Assembly (NCBI GenBank): GCA_030077755.1
Contig: JAQJZZ010000011.1
Coordinates: 2,914,001-2,978,000, forward strand
Length of the DNA: 64,000 nucleotides
Direction of reading: 5' to 3'
Source: Filosporella fistucella
Taxonomy: Eukaryota; Ascomycota; Leotiomycetes; Helotiales
In this document: in pieces, positions 11,667 to 23,000 of the stretch
Layout of the letters: the number at the start of each line of letters is the position of its first letter
Numbering within the stretch: the stretch's first letter is position 1
Program-made: the position numbers and the translations under genes
The notes under the pieces: model-generated
What the model was told of the DNA's origin: nothing
Databases searched by the model: none
The model's input: only the letters and a program-made list of their open reading frames with translations

Positions 11667-13472
11667 ATGTCTCTTATACGCCTTTTGCAACTCAAACCTG
11701 ACGGCGAGATCGTCTTTCGCGAACCTACTAGCGGCAAAGTCCCTGCCTATGCAATACTCTCTCATACCTGGGGAAACGAAGAGGTCATCTATGAAGACTT
11801 GAAAAAGGGCGAGGACAAGAAGAAGGCTGTGAACAAGGCTGGGTGGAGGAAGATACAGTTCTGCGCGAAGCAGGCTGCAGTAGATGGACTCGAATACTTC
11901 TGGGTGGACACCTGCTGCATCGATAAGAAGAGCAGCTCGGAACTTACAGAGGCAATCAATTCGATGTATATGTGGTATGAGTTAGCAGCTATATGCTATG
12001 TCTATCTGGTCGATTTGCCCGACGGATGTCCAAGGCTGGTTGAAACGCGCACACACAAGGTTGTTACCGCTGAGCTTGTGGATTGCGATACACGTGTTGC
12101 CGAACGACTTGTATTGCAGGGTTCCGGCAAGACTAATCGATTTGTTCCTAGCCACTTAGACTCATCTCCTATGGATAATGAAGAGAGCGCTAGACTACAT
12201 CAAGGAGGTTGGGTGTCAAGTTTAGCGGGGTGTCGATGGTTTCGTCGCGGTTGGACGCTTCAAGAGCTGATTGCTCCTAAGCAGTTGGTGTTTTTTGGGA
12301 GCGATGGGAATTTTATTGGAAGTAAACAAGACCTCCTGTACACGCTCTCGGATATCACTGGGATAGACTCGATTGCTCTGAGTCATCGTTGCGGTTTGGA
12401 GGAATTAAGCATTGCAAAGAGATTGTCATGGGCTGCACGTCGTGAGACAACTCGTATCGAGGACATGGCATACAGTCTCCTAGGGCTGCTAAACATCAAT
12501 ATGACGTTACTGTATGGTGAAGGAGAGAAGGCATTTACACGACTGCAGGAAGAGATCATCCGCAGGTCAGCAGATTCTTCAATCTTTGCTTGGTTCCGAG
12601 GCCTAAGGTATGGGCTTCTGGCTCCCTCGCCAGCCTATTTTGGGTGTTGTGGCAAAGTCATCTTATGCTCTGGTGGAACTGTTGCCCATTCTTTCGAGTT
12701 GACGCATCGCGGTCTCAGAATGAAGCTACCTATTCTGAAACAGAGATCGAAAGGCAACACTTTCCTTGCAGTGTTGAATTGCCGTATGGAAGATGAGTTT
12801 GAAAGAATGCTCTGTTTGCACTTAAAGGAGCAAATGGCCGATCCCACAGACTCTGGTGAGACCACAGTATGCTCGATCGAACAGTGTACACTAAGCTGTG
12901 CCGAGTCTCAAGCACAGGGCTGGGATGCCACTCAATTGCATTCGATCGATTTCAAAGAGGTAGAGTCTGCAGAATATCGCACAGTCCTGCTTCCGCGTCA
13001 TAATTTCCAGACGCGTGCGAGCACCTCAGTGTTGAGAACGATGTCGTCGGTCTGGGTCAAAAAGCTACCACCATCCTTGCAAGTAGTTGAAGTCTTTCCA
13101 GCACGTCAATGGAATCTTGAAACCCGCGTAATGAGCAGGTACCGAGATCTTGCTTGGAATAATGACATCCAGTGTGGAGGCTTGCTACTTAAACACACAC
13201 TGGAAACAAAAGTGGCGGTATGTTTCTTCATCAAACCAGGTCAAGCTTTTATAAAGATCCTCAACGGTTCAAAGGCGCCACTTCAGAAAATCTGTGAGGA
13301 TCTTGAATCAAGAGTACTGGGCAATCAGATTGTACAACAACGCGCTGTGCATCATTTTCGAGCTCTGCGTTCCTGCTCACTTGTTCGTCTTCAAGCGACA
13401 CTAAAATTGGATATGTTCATGGGCGAGGGTGTGTGGTGTGTTGTGCTTTCCCAAGTGCAGACAGATATATGA
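11667..13472 (+). CDS. HET-domain (heterokaryon incompatibility) protein
   Basis: An intronless frame of 601 residues from ATG 11667. The HET domain is unmistakable: YAILSHTWG near residue 30, YFWVDTCCIDKKS near 90, a Met-Tyr-Trp-Tyr stretch near 110, then a long insertion and FRRGWTLQELIAP near 200. It is followed by ARRETTRIEDMAYSLLGL, typical of the HET C-terminal block (ARR..R.EDxAYxLLGIF). HET proteins trigger programmed cell death or growth arrest when genetically different fungal cells fuse. No NACHT or WD40 part is present, so it is a stand-alone HET protein. The last ~300 residues have no motif I can name. Which allele or partner it senses cannot be read from the sequence. Confidence 0.92.
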   Translation: MSLIRLLQLKPDGEIVFREPTSGKVPAYAILSHTWGNEEVIYEDLKKGEDKKKAVNKAGWRKIQFCAKQAAVDGLEYFWVDTCCIDKKSSSELTEAINSMYMWYELAAICYVYLVDLPDGCPRLVETRTHKVVTAELVDCDTRVAERLVLQGSGKTNRFVPSHLDSSPMDNEESARLHQGGWVSSLAGCRWFRRGWTLQELIAPKQLVFFGSDGNFIGSKQDLLYTLSDITGIDSIALSHRCGLEELSIAKRLSWAARRETTRIEDMAYSLLGLLNINMTLLYGEGEKAFTRLQEEIIRRSADSSIFAWFRGLRYGLLAPSPAYFGCCGKVILCSGGTVAHSFELTHRGLRMKLPILKQRSKGNTFLAVLNCRMEDEFERMLCLHLKEQMADPTDSGETTVCSIEQCTLSCAESQAQGWDATQLHSIDFKEVESAEYRTVLLPRHNFQTRASTSVLRTMSSVWVKKLPPSLQVVEVFPARQWNLETRVMSRYRDLAWNNDIQCGGLLLKHTLETKVAVCFFIKPGQAFIKILNGSKAPLQKICEDLESRVLGNQIVQQRAVHHFRALRSCSLVRLQATLKLDMFMGEGVWCVVLSQVQTDI

Positions 13473-14409
13473 TTTATCCTGACAAGCTTTCTCTGTACAC
13501 TTCATGCGATGACAAGCACATTGCGAACCTGTGACCATCACACACCCAACCGGATCAAATGTCGAGGCTAATCCATTCCGTGATTGGCAAACGGCAAAAG
13601 TTGTGACAGAATCCAGTGTTAAATAACACCACAATAGACCATTTAGATCGTTCGAAATTGACAAAGAAGACTCTCTACGCTATCTTCTCTATATTCCTAG
13701 AGTTATCAAATTTTATTCTGTTGTTGTGGAAATATCTTTGCTCCAATCAAACATCGGATTTTTGCTTATGCCGAAGACGAAATGGATGATTAGCCTCGTG
13801 TGATAATCGTGACTTCGTATATGATTTAGCGAGCCCAAACGTGAACAAAGTATATTTGTCGCTAGGCTAATTTATATTACTAAGCACTGAACCATGTCGC
13901 CCCCTCGCACGAGAGTAACTCCCGGAATGCATTCCTTTGCTCCCTAAATGTCTTCAAAATTCGGAGTATATTATTTCGTTATAGAATCTTCCTTTCAATC
14001 CTCTGAATGTTAAAATTACTTTCAATAGTCGCAATTGAACAAGGAGGAAGGGCAAAAAGGATATCGGTAGCGTGATTAATAGCTCTGCAACACGATCAAC
14101 TTTAAGTTTTTCTCTATTGCTAATTAGTCTCCTTAAGGAGAATAATTAGAGAAAGTAACTTATCAATAAGAACTTCGTAGACTAACGACGAAAAAGGTTA
14201 TGATTCCAAAACTGAGATCTCGACTCGGTACAGGGTGCGTCTCGGGACGGAGGGACAGACGTTCATGGATTGTTTTCTATCGATCATCAGATCCTCCAAT
14301 CTGTGCCAGCACTATGAGGGGAGGATCCTACAAAAATTGAACGACTATAGACACGAATCAATCAAACTCTCGCCTCGAAATGCAATGAGAGGAAGGTATA
14401 CTACCTACT
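13473..14409. other. AT-rich intergenic region with a palindrome
   Basis: No gene seen. A near-perfect 28-nt palindrome occurs at 14121-14148 and is listed separately. Confidence 0.5.
14121..14148. repeat. 28-nt palindrome
   Basis: Arms TAATTAGTCTCC and GGAGAATAATTA pair with one mismatch around a central TTAA. The inner 14 nt (14128-14141) are perfectly palindromic. It could be a protein-binding site, a cruciform or the relic of an element end. It lies about 260 bases from the broken Cys-repeat ORF. Confidence 0.6.
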
Positions 14410-14775
14410 TTAGTTGCAGGCAACGGGAATGCAATGGGCGCCGCCGTGATCCCATGTGTAGTTACACTCACAGGGATCCTTGCCACAGGAATTGCACTCT
14501 GCGTCCATTGCCGCTGGTGCTGGTCTGTTGAAGGTATAGTTGTACATACACGGATCCTTACCACAGGGAAGACACTTTTTATACGTTATCTGAGGCTGCT
14601 TGTAGGTGTAGTTGCACTTGCACGGATCTTTGCCGCACGAGAGGCACTTTTTGTAAATTTTCTATGGCTGCTTGAAGGTGTGATTGCAGTCACATGGGTC
14701 CTTTCCGCAGGCTGCGCACTCACTGTGCTTGGTACAGGGTGAAGTCACCGACATGGCTTGGGTGTTGTCTTGCAT
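14410..14775 (-). pseudogene. Broken ORF of four 18-residue Cys repeats (C-x2-CGKDPC-x-C-N-Y-T)
   Basis: From ATG 14775 to TAA 14410-14412 the minus strand encodes 121 sense codons in one frame, interrupted only by a TAG at 14662-14664. The frame holds four repeats of the pattern C-x2-C-G-K-D-P-C-x-[CY]-N-[YH]-T-[FYW], for example CLSCGKDPCKCNYTYKQP. Spacers are 6-8 residues (QITYKK and similar). The stop falls right after repeat 1 where the equivalent position after repeat 2 has CAG, so one C-to-T change explains it. I find no GT-AG pair that would splice it out. No signal peptide is visible, and upstream codons back to 14868 are also open. It may be a pseudogene, a readthrough product or a strain-specific nonsense allele. 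Tandem CxxC units suggest metal binding, by inference only. Confidence 0.6.
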
Positions 14776-16617
14776 GCTTGTTGTTTTTAGGGCTGTGGTG
14801 TTGGAACTGGTTGCTTGTGTGCTATGTTGCGTCGAGGTGGGTGATGGTGATGGTGATGATGACGCGGATTAACTTCACTTGACTGAGTTGTGACAGAATT
14901 TATATCCTCATAGCGGCCATTGTATAAGGGTGTATAATTCTATCTTGATCAATAACATGATACCAAAACTTCTGTTTGCCTATTTTTGCTCCGTTAAACC
15001 GATGCTAACCACATCCTGTGACAAAGTCATGTAGATGAGTCGGGATGGTTTTCATTAAAGGAGACGAAAGCTTCCTTGAAGCTTTTAATAGTGTACAATG
15101 TCTACAGTATATGGCGAATGTTGCTCTTATTTCAATTTGTCTCGATTTGTCGCAATTCTTCATTGTGGTCGATGGCAAAGGACATGCATGGGTTGTCTTT
15201 GTCCCCTTGTATTCCCAGCTCTCATCTCGACTGCAAAGGTCTCTACCAGACCTGACAGCTGTGAAACGCAGGACTCGAAGAAAGAGCGTTCTAGGTTCGG
15301 AGCGAGATGAGAAATGTAACAAAACCACTTCAAAAAGTGTTTGAAAGTCAGAAGGCGTTGCTCAACGGACGAAAAATCGAAATATAAATCGAAGTCGAGG
15401 TCAAGTCTCTCAGAAAAAGGTTCTGAAAAATTGAAAGAAAAAAGAAAAATAGAAAAAAAGGCTCTTGCTTTTTGCATAGCACCAAAAGGCATGCGGAAAA
15501 ATCGAATTCAAAAATGGCAAAACTCTAGTGTACCCCTCTGAAGATGAGGTACACCTTAGAAAACCCCAAGGGATTTTTAAAGAAGCCATGTTTATAGTTC
15601 GCGGCCCTCAACTAACCACTCGGCCACAGGGACTTCATTGCAGTATGGTAGTCGACAGCCTATTCAGGTATATCCAAGTAGGATACAGCATTATTTTTCA
15701 AGCTACCGCACCACGTCCCTACCGAACATCGATTCTGATCAATCCCCCCACGGGTAGACCATTACAACTATGAAAGGATAGGAAGGGGCTTCCGGGATTT
15801 TCTGTAAGATTTCTTCTCCCCGTATCACAAATAATTCAGTTTTGAAGTTTACATTTCATTTCGAAGAATACAACACGTTCCAGTTTAGTGGCTTGTCCGT
15901 CCTGAGGTATTAGTGGTGATCCGACCACCGTGTGGAACGAAGACTCGAATGGCAAATCGTGAAGACAAACTCCTCTTGCCGCGAGATGACACGAAATCGA
16001 CACATTCTGACAGATGTTTTACCCAAATGCAGAACGAATCAAAGCATAGTGCCTGTTTTTATGCAATGCCTTGATCTGGGCTGGAACGTCGAGAGATGTA
16101 TTGATTGCTAGGGCGAACCCTTGAAATTCAGCACAATGCAGCATCTTAGTCGAACAGTGATCTAGCTCAATCATATCCGTATAACCACAGAGTGTTCAAA
16201 ACCTGGCATTTACTTCAAAGATGTTTTTGCATTATGGGCATATGCATTTGATCACGTCCTCTGACAGCTGCCCCAACCATCACACGTCAAATACGGGGTA
16301 TATCATCCACAATTGGGAAAATGAGCCTCACTGACTTGTTTCAAGGTTAATCTTATCTCTCTTCAGACAAGATCAGTGGATAAGAAATCCTTGGGGCAAG
16401 GCTGAGTGCTGGCCAACGCATGGTGGTGGGGCGAGGCGGAGTGCGGCACAGTCTTGAGGTCCCATTTCCTGCTGCCTACCGGATATACATATAACGCATG
16501 CTTTTCGCAATGTGAGTAGAAGGCATATTTATTTTAACTTGATTGATTTCAATTTCATTGGCTTCTTCATTGAATCAAAATTCTGTGCCCAAATTGTCTA
16601 GTCGACCTTTGTTCAAT
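14776..16617. other. Intergenic region, no supported gene
   Basis: About 1.8 kb with several overlapping low-complexity ORFs, including a Lys/Ser-rich one at 15341-15541, that look like chance. A tRNA-like A box lies on the minus strand near 15600-15633 and is discussed in the findings. Confidence 0.5.
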
Positions 16618-17493
16618 ATGGCTGGGCGTTCCGAAAACACCCCGTTCTTGGCGGACAACGACCATAGTGATGAATATGGAGAGCATCATTACACCAAAAA
16701 TGCCCCAGCAAACTCTCACTTCAAGAAACCTATCCGTATTGCTACCGGGGTCATATCATTGCTTTGCTTTGCAGTTTTTGGATTGCTCATCGCAACAATT
16801 GTTTTGCTCAAGATCGGCCCATTCCAATATGTATACCGCTCTATCGATACCACTCGAGATTTGGCGATTTGTGTAAGTAAACTCCTAACCCTTTCTCACG
16901 GGAAGCATACACTTGCTGATGCTCCCCAAAGTTAATCGTCAATTTCGTGCTATCTCTTCCTACATTCTTTCTCGATATACCAATTCTTATTACTTCAGCT
17001 ACCAACCTCGCCATGTCGGTTGTCATCCTTGTCTTCTCAGCACACATTTTCAATTCCGGCTGGCCCGACTCGGGATTCTGTTATCGTTGGGATACTACAC
17101 CTGGTGGTTCTTGGAAGCCACTACCCGAGACACATGAGTGCCAGCATGATCGAGAGATTATTCGAATCTTGATGGGTGTCAGTGGAGGAGTCGGGATTTT
17201 AATTGGGTATCCACTATCTCCTTCTGAAATCTTTGACGTATGCTGAAATTTTCCCTAGAATTCTTATCCTCTCCATCCTATTTCTTCGAATCGTCGCCAT
17301 TGCCCGAACAAAGTTCTGGCAGGGAAAGAACGTCGGAAATATCAGTGGACTAGGAGGATGGAACCCTACAGGCTTCACCGTGCAGTTTACCTTGAGTATC
17401 ATTCCTCAGGAGAGATCACAGGCTGCTCGTGCAACAGAAGCAACTAGACCTGTTGCGTCAGGAAGTGAGGAGGGAAGACTTATCGATACTTGA
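16618..17493 (+). CDS. Four-TM membrane protein of unknown function
   Basis: Exons: 16618-16872, 16932-17206, 17259-17493, giving 254 residues; introns of 59 and 52 bp with phases that close exactly. The ATG at 16618 (MAGRSENTPFL) is preferred because it begins a short hydrophilic N-terminus like those of related small fungal membrane proteins. An in-frame upstream ATG at 16543 adds 25 residues. Helices: ~46-68, ~86-104, ~112-125 and ~175-195. Between the last two is an extracellular-looking loop with two cysteines, Trp and Pro (FCYRWDTTPGGSW). The C-terminus is hydrophilic. I do not recognise the family. Confidence 0.76.
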
Positions 17494-18650
17494 GATAACG
17501 AAAACAAGAGATCTGAGATGATCGAAAGTTAATTCCAGAGTAATGAATCAGGAATTTAAAACTCTGTAACGACGGGGATTTATGGATGATGAGATGACGG
17601 AATACCGGGCATGAAATTGAAAGACTCGTTGGATAGCATTCTAGTTCAGAGTCGGGAGGGACTGTCATATTGCCAAACTGGGTTGCGATTGCTCTTCTAG
17701 CTTTTCATCTAAAAGGATCATAATATGTTTATGTCTTTGATTTTGGATCTGTGTTATCATCTCTCTCCGTTTTTTTATTCGAATCCAGTGCACTGCCCAG
17801 TGTGGATGGAAACGTCACGTGATCCACGTTTGCCGCCCCACTTAAGAGCTGGTATGATTCGATAATTTATTATTTCTATGCCCTAAACGCACCCATGTTG
17901 AGTATGCATACTGGGGGTTTAACATAACCTTAATTCACTGATTGTTTACTTTCAAGGCCCGGCCCGTATTCAGCAACAGGATTGGCGCCGAAGCCTGCGT
18001 GGCTAGTGTGTACAGTGTAGTCCATCGCGGACTCGCCTCGGTTTATTGCTTCGAGATGTCTGCGGATACGCTAATTGATTGTATTCTCCTGATTCTTGAT
18101 AAGTGTAGGATCATGCAAAGACGGAGTAATACGTAGTAATTGCTACGCCCAAGGGGGAAGGAGAAATAAAATCTCTGCATCTGAAATTACTCTCGCAAGG
18201 CTTAAAAGGCTACCTGGGAGTTATAACATCGGTATCTTATAAAATCAGGTGTGCCAAGCTACAAAATCATACTATAGCGCGATCATTCGCAAATGTTTAC
18301 GAAACAGCCAGTAATAATCCTCGTTTCGGCTTCCTGGGTCGTAAAACAGCATCCAATCAAGCACGCAAACGAGTTCCTCCAGACTCTTCTTTTCACTGCC
18401 CGTAGGGTTTCTGGAAATATCAAGCCTCCAAGCGAAGGAAAACTACACGTGCTGACGGCTCCCCCTTTTGCTACATATGTACCCTAGCAAGTATTCTTAC
18501 AGCTTCGGAGGTTAACTTTTCGTATGTTCGCAAAGGGATACGATGTAGACTCTTCCAAGTATAAAAGGCAGATGCATTCTCTACCGGAAGAAAGGTCCTT
18601 TGACCAGGCATCTTCAACGTCAAGTACAAATTCACCTTCTCACCACCAAA
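17494..18650. other. Intergenic region upstream of the CBM18 gene
   Basis: No gene recognised. The distal part is AT-rich with short chance frames. The last 100 bases hold the TATA box of the CBM18 gene. Confidence 0.5.
18559..18568 (+). promoter_or_regulatory. TATA box of the CBM18 gene
   Basis: GTATAAAAGG lies about 85-90 bases before the ATG at 18651, a suitable distance for a fungal core promoter. It matches the consensus TATAAAA exactly. Confidence 0.6.
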
Positions 18651-19406
18651 ATGCTTTCTCAGACCATTCTCACCTGTATCGTTGGCTTCCTAGCCTCGGT
18701 TGCCTCCGCATCCATCCTACCACGCGAAAGCTCAGATACCAACACTTGTGGTCTCCAGAATGCCGGCGAAAATAAAGGCTTCACATGCGGAACAACACTT
18801 TGGCCCTGCTGCGGTCCCTCTGGTTTCTGTGGTGCCAGTGATGCCTATTGCTTAACCACTGTCGGCTGCCAATCTGGATATTCAAACACCACAGGAGCTT
18901 GTTATGAGCCCAAAAACGCCACCACCATTTCTCCTGATAACACTTGCGGCAACCAAAATTCAGGCCACTTCGGATACAAGTGCCCTTCAAACAGACCTTG
19001 CTGTGGACCATCTGGATTCTGTGGTTCCAGCGATGCATACTGTCTGACTTCCGTTGGCTGCCAGGGTGACTTCTCGAATCCCGAAAGCTCGTGCTACAAG
19101 CCCACTGATGGTGGAACGGAGACACCTGACAATACCTGTGGGAAACAGGCCGGGCAAGAGAATGGATATCGTTGCGGTCAACCATTGCGTTGCTGCTCTC
19201 AATAGTATGTTAATTTTGTCCTCGGTGTCTTTGTACACCTTCATCCAAGCGTTCGACACCGCTCAGGAGGGGAGGAAGAACTTTCAGGAGGACTAGAGAA
19301 CTAACACAATTCTCATAGTGGATATTGCGGTAATACAACAGAGTTTTGTGAGATCAGTAATGGATGCCAAAGAGGGTATGGATTTTGTGTTCCAAACGAT
19401 GCTTGA
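18651..19406 (+). CDS. Secreted chitin-binding protein with three CBM18 (hevein-like) modules
   Basis: Exons: 18651-19204 and 19319-19406; a 114-bp intron splits the third module; 213 residues. The ATG at 18651 starts a signal peptide (MLSQTILTCIVGFLASVAS). Three repeats follow, each with the hevein cysteine pattern. Modules 1 and 2 share CCGPSGFCG and SDAYC; module 3 has CCSQYGYCGNTTEFC. The aromatic and Ser residues of the chitin site are present (S-x-[FY]-[GY]-[FY]-C-G). The protein ends just after the third module with no catalytic domain. Hevein modules bind chitin oligomers. Secreted CBM18-only proteins are thought to shield fungal walls or trap chitin fragments. Role in this organism is inference. 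Confidence 0.9.
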
Positions 19407-20075
19407 AAGGGTCATCGGTTTGTGTATTGGGAGGGCGATCGAATCTGAATACACTCGACAAAATGGGGATTCTCTTGAATCGCAGACAAATGAAAACATA
19501 ACCTGCGAATCCAGAGGCAATGGAAATTGTCGCATCTTGTGCCTTACTTTTCATCCATTTCTCCGAAAAACTTTCCAGAGGATATGCAACAGAAAAAATA
19601 TAATATGTACCAATGAATGATTAAATAACAATAATGTATCTTGCCTTCTCAAATCTCCGTGATGCGATGATGATAGCATAGTTGCATCTGCTACAGGAAT
19701 TAGCAGGAACTAGCATTTCATCCCCTCTTTCATAGCGGCTCGGTCACGTGCAACATTTGGGAAGAGTTTCATAAGTACCAGTTTGAATCCAAAGCGTAAC
19801 TTTTGGAGTTATCGATACAATCCCTTCAAAAAATTTGTTAATATATCTGTGGGGTAATGAGCTAGCGGCAGATAATATGTGCATCATGTATATGGTCACA
19901 TGATAGTAATCGAGTCAAGCCGCTCCTGCCTGCCGCCAAGACCTCCCACTTCACCGCCGTGAAACGAACATCATCAAACTTCATCCCAAGATATTGATTG
20001 AACCGCATATCAATCGCAAATAGCTTCCTTGGGGAACGTAGATACCAAGGGCCATCTGACGAAGTCATCAGCATC
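19407..20075. other. Intergenic region upstream of the metal ATPase
   Basis: AT-rich, with no gene seen. A non-ATG extension of the ATPase frame reaches 19998, but the first ATG in a good context is 20076. Confidence 0.5.
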
Positions 20076-23000
20076 ATGCCAGATAAAAAGGAGCCTCTAC
20101 CGTCTTGCCAATGCTGCGACAGCGAGTCAAAGAACGTAGAGACTGCTGCGGAAGAAAAGGCTTGCTGTGACGGTAACATCATTCTCGAGGGTGAAAATTC
20201 AGCAGCTAATCTTTTCAGATGAATGTGTTGAAATTGCTGCCGAGAGGGAATGTGACGCAGAGTCACTTGACAATGAATCCAACGAGAGTCTGATCGGTAC
20301 GCTTCTTCCAAGGCGACTTTAATTATGCAATAATTGGACTGAACTCATCTAGACACTGAGAAATGCAACACTGGATGTTGCTCTAACAAGCCTCGGCCAG
20401 CTCCCGCCAAAATTGCAAGAAATGAACGTCTCCAGGCAGCTCGTGAACGTTATGCGTTGACTTTAGAAGCAGTGGGGTGTATTTGTAAAGCTCTCCTTGC
20501 ACGCAATCTCGAGAGCTGCTGTGCGCCTTCAATTAAACGTCCAAAAGGATGCGCACGCCTTTCGTCTATGTCGTCGAAAGATTCAATCCGTAGCAAGAAG
20601 AGCACCAGATCAACGAAGGGGAACTGCTGTAGTTCATCTCCTTCCAAGGAACCATTCCCAAACGAGGTCAAAACTGAGTCCCTTGAGCAGAAATCCGGAT
20701 GCTGTGCTCCTACTCTAAGCAAGGTTCCTAAAACTACTGGATTTTGCTCCAAGGAGCCTGCAAGTGAGAAGGGTACCGCTTCGCCGAAAACGAAATCCGG
20801 ATGCTGCAGCACAGATTCAACTTCCTGCGAGGAAACAGAGCTTGACCCCACCCCGAAGAATGAGAAAAGTCCCAAAGATTGCTGTTCCTCATCTATCCAA
20901 CGTCAAGTGGCTACCAGTAGCGCCTCTGGTCCCGCTACGTGCGCATCTAGCTGCTGTGACTCAACGCGATTATCCAACATTGACTCCGACCTTGAGCCAG
21001 CAGTCAAAACTCAAGAGGGTCAAAGTTGCAGCGCTACCGAATCAAAAGCTGGGGAATTATCTGTCCGGAAGCGAGCATCATGCCCTAAAATATCGTTTTG
21101 CTGCAGTGTTGCATCCAAACCCAAAGCTACCTGCTGTGGATCGGAGGCCCAAAACCGTGGAGCCAATGTAGAAAGGAGTGACTGCTGTTCTGAAAAGCAA
21201 GAAGAAGTGAATCAAGACAGCAATGCCTGTTGTAGTACTAGGTTAGCCACTCCCAATATTATCAGCCCACAGCAAGTGGAAAGTTGCGCTGCATCTTGCT
21301 GTGATTCTGGTAGAGCAGCAAAGCCACTTAACATCAAAACTTGCTGCAGCAGTAGCAATGGTAAATCGACCAAAGGCGGCGTGCGCAAAGCAGAAATTAA
21401 GTCGTCCGATCCGTGCTGCAGCAGTAGAGACTCGGACGAGAAAATCGAAGGCATTACAGAGGTTACTCGGGACATCGAAAAGGATGATCTAATCGCAGAA
21501 CGTGTTACATTGAGTGTGGAAGGGATGACATGCGTTGGCTGTGAGAACAAGCTTTTCAGAACTTTGAATGCAATTCATGGCATCCACAACCTTCAAACAA
21601 GTCTTGTGATGGCGCAAGCGGAGTTTGATGTAGACTCGGAGGCTGGGTCCATCGATACCATCATACGCGATATTGCTAAGAGTACCGGATTCACCTGTCT
21701 TCGACTTCGGCGAGAAGGTCAGACTGTTGACCTCCTCGTGCCTGGAGATGCGAGAGATTTCATCAATCGAAAGCTCCCTACTGGTGTCAGCGCTTTAACA
21801 CCTATAGACAAAACAACAGTCCGCGTCGCTTATGATCCAAAGGTTGTGGGGGCTCGGGATATATTGAAAAGCTTTGATGAGGAGGTAGATCTCGCTCCAG
21901 TACGGCCGCACTCCGAGCTTGAATCTGGGAGCAAGCATGTTCGTCAAACAGCCTTCATGACCTTGTTTTCTGCACTCTTGACAATTCCAGTGTTGGTATT
22001 GGCTTGGGCACCACTCAAGAAGCGAGATACTCTTTATGGGTCGATCTCCTTAGCACTTGCTACGATTGTGCAGGTTGTTGTTGCTGGGCCATTCTACCCA
22101 AGTGCTTTCAAGGCACTTCTATTCACTCGAGTCATTGAGATGGATTTATTGATTGTGCTGAGCACTTCAGCCGCCTATATATTCTCTGTCATTGCTTTCG
22201 CATACCAGGTTCAAGGCTACCCACTTTCTACTGGAGAATTCTTTGAGACGAGCACCTTACTCGTAACGTTGATTATGGTAGGCAGGCTTGTGAGTGCATT
22301 TGCACGACAGAAGGCAGTCGAGTCAATCTCTGTTAGATCTCTACAGACGAATACTGTACTGATTGTTGGCCAACACGGTGATGTAGACCAAGAAATTGAC
22401 GCTCGCCTTTTGCAATATGGCGATATCTTCAAGGTTCTCCCTGATTGCCGTATTGCTACCGATGGTATTGTTGTTTCTGGAGAAAGCGATGTTGATGAAT
22501 CACATATCACAGGCGAAGCAGTCCCTGTCGAGAAAGTTTCTGGCTCAAACATCATTGCTGGATGTCTAAACGGATCTGGAACTTTGGTTATCCGAGTAAG
22601 ACGCTTGCCTGGAGAGAACACAATCAGTGAGATAGCTACCATGGTCGATGCAGCAAAGTTTTCGAAGCCTAAGATCCAACAACTCGCCGATAAAGTCGCA
22701 TCAGTATTTGTGCCAGTCGTTGTGTGCTTCACACTCATCACATTTGTCATTTGGATTGCGGTTGGCATGACCATTCGACACCAATCTGCAAGCACAGCAG
22801 TAGTTGAAGCCATGACCTATGCAATATCAGTTCTCATTGTATCTTGTCCGTGTGCTATCGGACTTGCCGTTCCAATGGTAGTTGTGATCGCCGGCGGCGT
22901 CGGAGCTAGGCATGGTGTAATTTTCAAGTCAGCCGAGACGATTGAACTCGCTCGAAAGATCACTCATGTGGTTTTTGATAAGACTGGAACTCTGACAGAG

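Noticed and set aside
14434..14742. Plus-strand ORF with hydrophobic stretches
   Set aside because: It is the mirror of the minus-strand CGKDPC repeats, whose regularity is far better evidence of coding.
15045..15541. Several ORFs including a Lys/Ser-rich one
   Set aside because: Low-complexity A-rich sequence opens the frame; minus strand equally open.
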